Assembly (NCBI GenBank): GCA_035374585.1
Contig: DAOSPF010000027.1
Location: 1-43,125 of the forward strand
Length of the DNA stretch: 43,125 nt
From: JAKPQD01 sp029572965
Lineage (GTDB): Bacteria > Bacteroidota > Bacteroidia > Bacteroidales > DTGW01
Reading direction: 5' to 3'
The notes below the pieces were generated by a model. It saw nothing but the letters and a program-made list of their open reading frames with translations. It searched no databases and had not been told where the DNA came from. The position numbers were made by a program, and so were the translations under genes. Below are positions 26,028 to 34,233 of this stretch, one piece after another. Position 1 is the first letter of the stretch, and each line of letters opens with the position of its first letter.

Positions 26028-28139
26028 ATGATAAAACATCTGACATTACTAATTTTTATTTTGATAGGGCTTAAAACTTCCGGACAATATAAATTGGTCT
26101 GGGAAGATAACTTTGATGGCACAACTTTAGATTCCTCAAAATGGGGATATGTAGATGAGATTGGAGTTTGGAATACCGGTGCCAATAATGAATTGCAGCG
26201 TTATAGAAAGGAAAATGTAACAGTAGGAAGTGACGGGGCAGGGAATAATAGCCTTATCATTACTGCTAAAAAAGAAAGCTATGATGGGTATCAGTTTACA
26301 TCGGGACGTGTAGATACCAGGGCTAAGTTTTCTTTCAAATACGGTAAATTGGTAGCCCGTATTAAAGTGCCTGACCTCGCTAATGGCCTTTGGCCTGCAT
26401 TTTGGACATTGGGTGTTACACCTGATACTTGGCCAGCTTGCGGTGAAATTGATATTTTAGAGATGGGACATGCTCAAGGTATTGCCAGCAATACCCAAAA
26501 CAAATACCTTACCGGGGCGCTTCATTGGGAAAGCGGAGGCAATCAGGCTGACTATGCCAAAGCCTATACTGCAGGCAAGAACCTCAATGAAGATTATCAT
26601 TTATATACTTTAGAATGGACACCTATGTATATAAAGATGTATTTAGATTCTATCGCTACACCTTATTATACTATGAATATACCATCTGCTGACGGCGAAG
26701 AATTTACTGATTATCTGCATTATGTTATTTTCAACCTTGCCGTAGGGGGACAATTGCCGGGTATAACAAATGCTACAGGTATTACAGCATCTCTTCCAGC
26801 CTCAATGTATGTTGACTGGGTAAAGTTTTATCAAAAAGAAGGTGAAGGAGCTGTAAATATCAATGATGAAGCTATTTGGAACAATTTTGGGGTATTTGAC
26901 GAGACAGGGTCTTATTTTTATAAAGCAGATATAGGTTTTGATGCTAAAATTGTAGTAAACAGTACTTTTGGTAAGCCTTCAAATTATGCAGTTTTTGAAG
27001 GAGATACAGCATTAGCTTATTTGCTTGGCAGTAATGATTCTTTATCAGTTTCTGTTAATTCTTTGATAAAGAGGAATTTAATTTTGTTCAATGAGGGAAG
27101 TATTTGTTTTTATTTAAAAACAAACAATTCACAACCATTAACTATTGCAGTAAATGATTTTGACGGGGGAAGTTCTTTTTATACATTATCTGGCTTTGAA
27201 GCCGACAATACTTACCATAAAGTGGCAGTGCCTGTGAAAGGCCTTAAAGGAAATGTAAACCTTAGTAAAATAAAAAGCTTGTTCGCCCTTTCTGCTAAAT
27301 ATCCAGGTGCTGCTGAGATATCCATAGACAAGGTTTTTTGGTCAACCTCAGTTCCATCTGCAGGCAATTATCTGGGTTTATATACCGAAAATCCCAATAT
27401 TTCAGAAAAACTGGAAGTAAACAACTCAAGCATTTTTCTTTATATATGGGACAATACATTGAAAGTACTTACTACTAATGCCTATGAAGGAAAGAATGTG
27501 ATGTCTTTTGCTTCTGTTGCTGGAAAAACCTGGTATGGAACAGGTTTGTACGCCAATCCGGCAGTAGATTTAAGTGCATACAAGAACGGATCTTTGCATT
27601 TTGCTTTAAAAACTACTGATACAAAAGAATTTTATATAGGTATTGAAGGGGCGAACAGAACCAAAAAAACTATAATTTTCAATGAACCTAATGACCCATA
27701 CGGATTTGTTCGTGACGGGCAGTGGCATCAGATTGCAATTCCTATGAGCGAATTTTCAAGCGTTGACCTTACCGCTTGCGGCAACTTTTTTATCATGGGC
27801 GGTGCACCTTCTATTACAGATATTGCTGTTGATGATGTTTATCTTTCAGTAGATGCCTCAAGTATTGAGAATCCTGCAATTAATACATCAGTCAAAAATG
27901 CTCAAAGTCAAATGAATGATATAACGGTAAGCCCCAATCCTTTTCATGATGTGGTAAACATAAAAACTACACGTCCGATAGACATAATAGACCTTTACAC
28001 TTATGATGGAAAGATTGCTAAATCTTTAAAAAGCAATGGCAACGATGTAAACATTAACCTTTCAGAGTTGCAGCCTGGCTTATATTTTTTGGTGGTCAAT
28101 AAGCAACGCCAATCAACAAGAAAACTAACTAAATATTGA
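26028..28139 (+). CDS. GH16 beta-glucanase (laminarinase-like) with T9SS sorting tail
   Basis: Secreted glycoside hydrolase of family 16, probably an endo-beta-1,3-glucanase. In the 703-residue form a signal peptide (MIKHLTLLIFILIGLKTSG) precedes the GH16 domain (about 22-270). The catalytic motif GEIDILEM has Glu140 as nucleophile and Glu145 as acid/base, and the domain closes with MYVDWVKFYQ. Two beta-rich, carbohydrate-binding-like segments follow (about 275-430 and 435-600, similar in style to ExoP-type modules). The C-terminal stretch after SPNPF (about 625-703, ending GLYFLVVNKQ) is a Por/type IX secretion sorting domain. In-frame GTG 25956 and ATG 26004 are possible longer starts, but only ATG 26028 places the signal peptide at the N-terminus. 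Confidence 0.9.
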   Translation: MIKHLTLLIFILIGLKTSGQYKLVWEDNFDGTTLDSSKWGYVDEIGVWNTGANNELQRYRKENVTVGSDGAGNNSLIITAKKESYDGYQFTSGRVDTRAKFSFKYGKLVARIKVPDLANGLWPAFWTLGVTPDTWPACGEIDILEMGHAQGIASNTQNKYLTGALHWESGGNQADYAKAYTAGKNLNEDYHLYTLEWTPMYIKMYLDSIATPYYTMNIPSADGEEFTDYLHYVIFNLAVGGQLPGITNATGITASLPASMYVDWVKFYQKEGEGAVNINDEAIWNNFGVFDETGSYFYKADIGFDAKIVVNSTFGKPSNYAVFEGDTALAYLLGSNDSLSVSVNSLIKRNLILFNEGSICFYLKTNNSQPLTIAVNDFDGGSSFYTLSGFEADNTYHKVAVPVKGLKGNVNLSKIKSLFALSAKYPGAAEISIDKVFWSTSVPSAGNYLGLYTENPNISEKLEVNNSSIFLYIWDNTLKVLTTNAYEGKNVMSFASVAGKTWYGTGLYANPAVDLSAYKNGSLHFALKTTDTKEFYIGIEGANRTKKTIIFNEPNDPYGFVRDGQWHQIAIPMSEFSSVDLTACGNFFIMGGAPSITDIAVDDVYLSVDASSIENPAINTSVKNAQSQMNDITVSPNPFHDVVNIKTTRPIDIIDLYTYDGKIAKSLKSNGNDVNINLSELQPGLYFLVVNKQRQSTRKLTKY

Positions 28140-28190
28140 AAAATAACTATTTATAACTAATTAACTATTAACTAAATTCAAAACAAGCTT

Positions 28191-31100
28191 ATGGTAAAAA
28201 AAATGCTTCTTTTGGTTACATTTCTGGCAGGCCTTGTCCAGCTGTATGCACAGGACAGGACTATAACCGGAAAGATTGTTGACGAGGCAGGGAATATTCT
28301 TCCCGGTGCAACCGTAACATTAAAAGGTACTACTAAAGTCACTGTTACTGATCTTAACGGTGTATATTCTCTTTCAGCTCCTCAAGAGGGGGGCACTCTT
28401 GTAGTTTCGTATGTTGGCTATACTTCTCAGGAAGTGCAAATTGGCGAGTCAAATACTGTGGATATCAACTTACAACCCGATATTCAGGCATTAAATGAAG
28501 TAGTGGTGGTTGGATACGGTGTTCAAAAGAAAAGTCTGGTAACGGGTTCTATTGCAAAAGTTAAAGCAGAAGACCTGGCAAATCAGCCAGCATTGCGTGT
28601 TGAACAAGCTTTGCAAGGTAAAACATCCGGTGTTATTTTCAACCAGACGTCCGGTAACCCCGGAGCACAGGTCACTGTTCGTATCCGTGGTGTATCATCC
28701 AATGGTAAATCTGAACCATTGTTCATTATCGACGGAATGAAAACCTCGAAATTTGTCATGAACGAAATTGACCCTGCTGACATTGAATCTGTTGAAGTAC
28801 TTAAAGATGCTGCTTCTGCTGCTATTTATGGTTCAGAAGGAGCCAACGGGGTTATTATCATTACTACCAAATCAGGTGCGGGCAATAAGGAAAAAGTTAC
28901 GGTTACCTATGATGGTTATTATGGCTGGCAGGTTGCAGACCCTGTAGCAGTAATGAGCACTGCCCAATACAAAGATTATTTTAGGGAAGCTTATGCTTAT
29001 GACAAAAGTATTGAAGCAAGCAATTCGATAAAAAGTTTCGCACTACCTGCTTTTGTTGAGAAGGTTAGTTACTGGACAGATGCAGCAGACAGCTTGATAT
29101 TTAAATACAATACTCCGGCTTATCAGTATGAAAGGGTAAGGTCTATAGCTGAGCCAGCTTTACAGAAAGCTTTGACCAACCAGCAAACCTTATTGTCTAA
29201 TGGTTCAATCACTCAAAAACAATATGATAATAATGTCAAAGCCATTAATAATAAACTTGAAGCTCTTGCTAATTTGAGGCCTTTGACTTTTGAACAATAT
29301 AAGGCAAATTTGTTCAATAAGAAATTAAATTCTCCAACCGATAAGGCTTATGCCAATATTAGGGACAATGTGGACACCACTTCTAATGGCACCAATTGGA
29401 TGGATGAAATTTTCCAGGTAGCCCCGATGCAAAAACACCATATTTCGGTACAAGCAAGCTCTGAGAAAGCAAATCTGTACTTGTCTGCTTCTTATTTTAC
29501 GCAGGATGGCGTTGTGGGAGGAGCAAAAAATAACTTTACCAGGTATAACTTCCGCTTAAATGGTGACGTTCAGGCTACCAAATGGATGAAACTCGGGTCA
29601 AATGTAACAGTAGCACAGTCAAAATCCAGAAACCTCCCGTTAAATGACCTTTATGGAGGTATTATCAGTGCTGCAATGTCTCATGACCCTACTATTGTCC
29701 CATATTGGAACGATACTTCTGAAGTTTTTGCCTATTATCGTTCTGTTGGAAGAAATTACACTACAGAGGCAGCCCGCGAAGATTTGTTAAATAACCGTTT
29801 GTTGAAAACTGAAGACGGAAGGTACTACAGTAATACTACCATGCCTGTCAATGAAAGGGTAAACCCTTTGGCTATTATGCAGTTGTCTCAAAATGATGTA
29901 GCTACTACCGAGAGGGTTATTGGTAATGCATATTCAGAAATCAAGCCATTTAAATTTTTAACCTATAGGCTTAGTTTTAGTGGTGAACTTACTTATGTAA
30001 CCAATGACAACTGGGGGCCCGCATACAAACTTAACGATACCAGACAAAGAGATTACAGCTATGTGTATAAACAAATAGCCAGGTATTATAATTCACAAAT
30101 TGATAACACCCTTTCTTTTGTTAAATCATTTGGCGATCACAATGTGTCGGCAACTGTTGGACAGTCTGCTGAGCAATACATAGGATATAGCGTAAATGGT
30201 ACCCGTATCAACCTTCAGGAGTTGAATGAAAGCTGGAACTATCTGGATGCTGTGCAAAGACCAGATACTCTTTCAAAACTCAGAGATGACAACGGAGGTT
30301 TCAAAGATAAAAACACAAAGATGGCTTATTTTGGCAGGGTGAATTACGATTTTCGCGAAAAATATATGTTTGGTGCTACTATTCGCCGCGATGGTTCTTC
30401 TTTGTTTAGTGATAAAAAACGTTGGGGAGTATTCCCTTCATTTTCTTTAGGTTGGAATGTTCACAAAGAAAGCTTTTTCAATGTGCCATTTGTTTCTTTA
30501 ATGAAGGTTAGAGGGAGCTGGGGCCGAAATGGCAGCACTCAAAATGTTGATGCTTATATGTGGATATCTACCAAAACAGCCCAATCGTTAGGAGGTGCTA
30601 AAACGATTGTAACAGGTGTTACCAAAAATGAAGATTTGAAATGGGAAACTTCTGAACAAACCGATATCGGAGTAGATTTTGGGTTCCTTAAAAATAAGTT
30701 GACCTTAACAATTGACTGGTACAATAAAAAGACCATTGATTTATTGGCAAAACCAATTCTTCCTGCCTGGATGGCTTCTTCTTCCGGAGATGTTGCTTAT
30801 TATAACGTAGGCGAAGTTTCTAACAAAGGGTTAGAATTTGATTTGGGCTATTCTGACAATATTGCTGATTTTAAATACGATGCAAAACTTACTGCTACCT
30901 ATTTAAAAAACGAAGTTACCGATTTTAATGCACAAAGGCTTACAGGTTATGGGGCACACGGGGCTCCTTTTGAGGCTACTGCTTTTGAAGAAGGTCAGCC
31001 AGTATGGTATTTTAGAGGTTATAAAGCCGAGGGTATTTTCCAAAGCTGGGAAGAAATAAGGAATTATACTTATACCGATCCTAATACTGGTGTAGTTACA

Positions 31101-31754
31101 TTGATTCAGCCTGATGCAGTGCCTGGAGATGTTAAAATTAAAGATGTAGGAGGTACCGTTGACCCTAAAACCGGAAAGGCAAGTATTCCTGATGGAAAAA
31201 TTGACGGTAATGATTATACTTACGTCGGAAAACCTATGCCTTCATGGACATTTGGTTTGAACCTCAATGGCGAATATAAAGGATTTGACCTGAGCATGTT
31301 CTGGTATGCCGAAGTGGACAAAGAAATATATAACAACACCCTTCGTGGCGACTTCCTTCACCTGAACAGGGCTGAAACATTCTACACCAACAGATGGACT
31401 GAAGGCAGCGGTACAAATGACTGGATGCGTGCCAGATATACTGATAACACTACAGGTTCAACCCAAATTGGTTTTAACAGCTTGTTCTTTGAAGACGGTA
31501 GCTTCCTGAGATTGAAAAATATCCAACTTGGATATACTTTGCCTGTTTCGTTGACCCAAAAAGTTCAGATATCAAAATTGCGTTTTTATGTTAGTGCTTC
31601 TAATTTGTTGACTTTTACCAACTATACCGGTTCAGATCCTGAAATTGGTTATACTGGTGATAACAATTCTAAGAACCACAACAGTTTTGGTGTTGACAGG
31701 GGTATGTACCCATCTGCAAAACAGTATATTATTGGTGTTAATATTACTTTCTAA
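28191..31754 (+). CDS. SusC/RagA-type TonB-linked outer-membrane protein
   Basis: Outer-membrane transporter of 1187 residues for oligosaccharides. A signal peptide (MVKKMLLLVTFLAGLVQLYA) is followed by a CarboxypepD_reg domain (TITGKIVDEAGNILPGATV to LVVSYVGYTSQEV), the SusC signature ALNEVVVVGYGVQKKSLVTG, a plug domain (VRIRGVSSNGKSEPLFIIDG, then VLKDAASAAIYGSEGANGVI) and a long beta-barrel ending in YIIGVNITF. It lies 51 bases behind GH16 and six bases before SusD, as expected for a polysaccharide-use operon. Given the GH16 enzyme, beta-1,3-glucan oligosaccharides are the likely cargo; this is inference. Confidence 0.97.
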   Translation: MVKKMLLLVTFLAGLVQLYAQDRTITGKIVDEAGNILPGATVTLKGTTKVTVTDLNGVYSLSAPQEGGTLVVSYVGYTSQEVQIGESNTVDINLQPDIQALNEVVVVGYGVQKKSLVTGSIAKVKAEDLANQPALRVEQALQGKTSGVIFNQTSGNPGAQVTVRIRGVSSNGKSEPLFIIDGMKTSKFVMNEIDPADIESVEVLKDAASAAIYGSEGANGVIIITTKSGAGNKEKVTVTYDGYYGWQVADPVAVMSTAQYKDYFREAYAYDKSIEASNSIKSFALPAFVEKVSYWTDAADSLIFKYNTPAYQYERVRSIAEPALQKALTNQQTLLSNGSITQKQYDNNVKAINNKLEALANLRPLTFEQYKANLFNKKLNSPTDKAYANIRDNVDTTSNGTNWMDEIFQVAPMQKHHISVQASSEKANLYLSASYFTQDGVVGGAKNNFTRYNFRLNGDVQATKWMKLGSNVTVAQSKSRNLPLNDLYGGIISAAMSHDPTIVPYWNDTSEVFAYYRSVGRNYTTEAAREDLLNNRLLKTEDGRYYSNTTMPVNERVNPLAIMQLSQNDVATTERVIGNAYSEIKPFKFLTYRLSFSGELTYVTNDNWGPAYKLNDTRQRDYSYVYKQIARYYNSQIDNTLSFVKSFGDHNVSATVGQSAEQYIGYSVNGTRINLQELNESWNYLDAVQRPDTLSKLRDDNGGFKDKNTKMAYFGRVNYDFREKYMFGATIRRDGSSLFSDKKRWGVFPSFSLGWNVHKESFFNVPFVSLMKVRGSWGRNGSTQNVDAYMWISTKTAQSLGGAKTIVTGVTKNEDLKWETSEQTDIGVDFGFLKNKLTLTIDWYNKKTIDLLAKPILPAWMASSSGDVAYYNVGEVSNKGLEFDLGYSDNIADFKYDAKLTATYLKNEVTDFNAQRLTGYGAHGAPFEATAFEEGQPVWYFRGYKAEGIFQSWEEIRNYTYTDPNTGVVTLIQPDAVPGDVKIKDVGGTVDPKTGKASIPDGKIDGNDYTYVGKPMPSWTFGLNLNGEYKGFDLSMFWYAEVDKEIYNNTLRGDFLHLNRAETFYTNRWTEGSGTNDWMRARYTDNTTGSTQIGFNSLFFEDGSFLRLKNIQLGYTLPVSLTQKVQISKLRFYVSASNLLTFTNYTGSDPEIGYTGDNNSKNHNSFGVDRGMYPSAKQYIIGVNITF

Positions 31755-31760
31755 AATTTA

Positions 31761-33335
31761 ATGAATATGAAAATGAAAACGATATATAATACTTTTCTGA
31801 TTTTGTTTTCGTGCATGGCTATATTTAGCTCATGTTCTGAAGATAGGTTAGATGTTGAACCTTTTGGAAAATATGCCCAGGACCCTGATCCAAACAGGCC
31901 TTTGGATTTGAACATGATTGATGGTGAAGCCAGGGGCTTGTATTCACAAGTATCATGGTGCTACAACACCCAATGGGGTTATTCTACTTATGTTACTTTT
32001 AACAGTGCTTCAGATGATGCTGTTTCTGGTGGCGCTGCTGCCGGTGACCGTCCTGAATATGAAGCTGCTGAAAAGTTTACCCTTGACCCTAATAATTTAG
32101 GCGTAATCAATCTCTGGAAAAGATTTTATTCCGGTATTGGTAGTTGCAATAAGCTTTTAGACAATTATCCCGACAAAGATATTGACACGTTAAAAAGGGC
32201 TAAAGCAGAAGCTAAATTTCTCAGGGCTTATTATTATTTCAATTTAGTCAATATTTTTGGGCCGGTCCCAATGCCATTAAAGTCAACCGATTTGGCAGAA
32301 ATGCCTAATACCCCTATAGCTGAGATATATGCTCAAATTGAAAAAGACCTCAATGATGCCATAGCTTCCAATGGCCTTCCAAAAAGTAAAAAACAATTAT
32401 CAAGTGTTGATTTGGCTATTACTCGTGCAACAGAATATACTGTCCGCGCATTCCTGGGCAAAGTTTATGTTTACCATTCAACCATGTTGAACGAAAACAA
32501 ATGGCAGGATGCTAAAGCACAACTTGAAGCTGTGAAAAACTCCGGCGAATATTCTTTAGTTACTAATTTCAGAAGCCTTTGGTCAAGCAAAAACGAGATG
32601 AAAGACGGAAACCCTGAAAGCATCTTCGAAGCTTCATATACCGATATATATGGCGAAAACTGGGGAGGTGTAGCTACCGGAAACCTTGACATGCAGTTAA
32701 TGGGTATCAGAGATTTGCAAGGTTATCCCGGTTTAGACGGTGGATGGGGCTTCTGTAAGCCTACTCAGAAACTTGTTGATGCTTTTATTGCCGAGAGTGA
32801 TTCTATCAGGTTAGATGCCACTGTTGTGGCCGCTTCATGGCCAGCTTCAATAGCGCAATGGGAAGCTGATAAAAAATTATTACCATCATTAAATTCAAAG
32901 GGTGCTAAATATAGCGAGCCTTATGACCCAACTGGCTACTGGAATGGCAAATACCGCCAGGACGAACATCCTCTGAACGCCGATATGTATGCTCAAAATG
33001 AGCTTATATACAGGTTTTCTGATGTATTACTTCTTTTAGCCGAAACTGAATATCATTTGGGCAACGAGGCTGCAGCTTTAGGATATGTTAACCAGATAAG
33101 GGACAGGGTACATTTGGCCCCCAAAAGTTCAACAGGTATGCAGCTCTTAAATGATATTAGAAAGGAAAGACAATTAGAACTTGCAATGGAAACCCAAAGA
33201 TATTGGGACTTAATCCGTTGGGGATTGGCAGCTCAGGAAATTCCTAATTTTAAAACTTCAACAAAAGGTTTGTGGCCAATACCCCAAGAACAGTTAAATG
33301 TTGACCCTCTTTTGAAACAAAACGAAGGTTATTAA
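31761..33335 (+). CDS. SusD/RagB-family surface glycan-binding lipoprotein
   Basis: Surface lipoprotein that lids the SusC pore and captures glycan. The 524 residues begin with a lipoprotein signal ending in IFSSC, then the SusD alpha-helical fold with TPR-like helices, including AKFLRAYYYFNLVNIFGPVP in the N-terminal half. The C-terminal part has LAMETQRYWDLIRWGLA and the closing LWPIPQEQLNVDP. Three in-frame ATGs lie within the first 12 bases; 31761 is taken. It is the last gene of the GH16-susC-susD unit, closed by a strong terminator. Confidence 0.96.
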   Translation: MNMKMKTIYNTFLILFSCMAIFSSCSEDRLDVEPFGKYAQDPDPNRPLDLNMIDGEARGLYSQVSWCYNTQWGYSTYVTFNSASDDAVSGGAAAGDRPEYEAAEKFTLDPNNLGVINLWKRFYSGIGSCNKLLDNYPDKDIDTLKRAKAEAKFLRAYYYFNLVNIFGPVPMPLKSTDLAEMPNTPIAEIYAQIEKDLNDAIASNGLPKSKKQLSSVDLAITRATEYTVRAFLGKVYVYHSTMLNENKWQDAKAQLEAVKNSGEYSLVTNFRSLWSSKNEMKDGNPESIFEASYTDIYGENWGGVATGNLDMQLMGIRDLQGYPGLDGGWGFCKPTQKLVDAFIAESDSIRLDATVVAASWPASIAQWEADKKLLPSLNSKGAKYSEPYDPTGYWNGKYRQDEHPLNADMYAQNELIYRFSDVLLLLAETEYHLGNEAAALGYVNQIRDRVHLAPKSSTGMQLLNDIRKERQLELAMETQRYWDLIRWGLAAQEIPNFKTSTKGLWPIPQEQLNVDPLLKQNEGY

Positions 33336-33356
33336 TTATTTTCCACTCATAAAATT

Positions 33357-33387
33357 AAAGAGGCTGCCAACACTGGCAGCCTCTTTT
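33357..33387 (+). terminator. Rho-independent terminator after susD
   Basis: AAAGAGGCTGCCA (33357-33369) pairs perfectly with TGGCAGCCTCTTT (33374-33386) around the loop ACAC, followed by a short T-run. It may also serve the convergent minus-strand epimerase gene. Confidence 0.9.
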
Positions 33388-33395
33388 GGTATAAA

Positions 33396-33430
33396 CCTTC
33401 CACGTTTTGAAAAACCTGGAAAGTCTTTTT
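33396..33430 (+). terminator. Second hairpin with T-run after susD
   Basis: TTCCACGTTT (33398-33407) pairs with AAACCTGGAA (33412-33421) with one C-C mismatch, followed by GTCTTTTT. A probable back-up terminator. Confidence 0.55.
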
Positions 33431-33445
33431 ATTGAATGACACCGT

Positions 33446-33847
33446 TTACTTACTACACAGCTCGGTCAACACACCAAAAGTTGATTTTGGGTGGAGAAAA
33501 CCAATATTCAACCCTTCTGCACCTTTGCGGCCTTGTTTGTCAATGAGGGTAACGCCTTTTTGTTCAACAGCAGTCAATGCTTCATTTACATTATCTACGG
33601 CAAAAGCAATGTGGTGTATCCCTGCTCCTTTTTTCTCGATAAATTTACCAATAGGTCCTTCAGGATCAGTTGATTCCAAAAGCTCAATTTTGGTTTGCCC
33701 TACCATGAAGAAAGCTGTTTTTACCTTCTGGTCTTTTACTTCTTCAACGGCGTAACATTCTAAACCCAGTACATCCTGGTAATACTTAATAGCTTCATCG
33801 AGGTTGCTTACTGCTATCCCGATATGCTCAATGTGCGATGGCTTCAT
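33446..33847 (-). CDS. mce: Methylmalonyl-CoA epimerase
   Basis: Interconverts (R)- and (S)-methylmalonyl-CoA in the succinate-propionate route. The 133-residue vicinal-oxygen-chelate protein has the two paired beta-alpha-beta modules. Metal-site segments are HIEHIGIAV near the start, KIELLES, GIHHIAFAV and the C-terminal TELC. The length is typical. In many Bacteroidota it is followed by the carboxyltransferase and biotin-carrier genes; here it stands alone. A near-consensus -7 box (TTATTTTG on the minus strand) lies at 33900-33907. Confidence 0.95.
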   Translation of the reverse strand: MKPSHIEHIGIAVSNLDEAIKYYQDVLGLECYAVEEVKDQKVKTAFFMVGQTKIELLESTDPEGPIGKFIEKKGAGIHHIAFAVDNVNEALTAVEQKGVTLIDKQGRKGAEGLNIGFLHPKSTFGVLTELCSK

Positions 33848-33969
33848 AAATAAACTAAAAATTAAAAATTAAAAATCTTTGTTGCTCGCGGTAAAAGTAC
33901 AAAATAAGAATTTTATTAAAAATTTATTTTGGATTGCTGTGGATAATTCTACCAATAGCTTGTTTTTTA

Positions 33970-34023
33970 CCCAAATTAACCATTAGGTGGCAATATTTTG
34001 CCAAACTATATGATTAATTTGGG
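33970..34023. repeat. Nested inverted repeat
   Basis: The outer arms CCCAAATTAA (33970-33979) and TTAATTTGGG (34014-34023) are perfect complements. Inside lies a second perfect hairpin, TGGCAA-TATT-TTGCCA (33988-34003). Confidence 0.85.
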
Positions 34024-34100
34024 TCGTTATAAACGGGACCAGCTGATTTAGAAAATATTTGATGTAATTTGTTAAATTGCTGAATTACAATTTTTTGATC

Positions 34101-34126
34101 AATTAAGTATTTTCTAATACTTAATT
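34101..34126. repeat. Perfect palindrome with 11-bp arms
   Basis: AATTAAGTATT and AATACTTAATT flank a 4-base loop, 108 bases upstream of the lipoprotein start. The AT-rich stem and lack of a T-run argue against a terminator; a regulator site or RNA hairpin is possible. Confidence 0.75.
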
Positions 34127-34233
34127 TGGGCTTAATGAGAGTTTGAAAAAAGTAAAGATAATATCATTAAAAAATGGTGCAAAATAGCTTATTTTGAAAG
34201 TTTTATTAAAAAACGTTGAGGAAGATTGAACAA

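Larger units (their letters stand above)
33848..34233. other. 386-base structured spacer upstream of the lipoprotein operon
   Basis: No gene seen. It holds three 7-bp A-rich units (33857-33877), a nested inverted repeat (33970-34023), a perfect 11-bp-arm palindrome (34101-34126), and a further copy of TTAATTTGGG at 34121-34130. A near-consensus -7 box TTATTTTG lies at about 34191-34198, shortly before the ATG at 34234. Confidence 0.6.
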
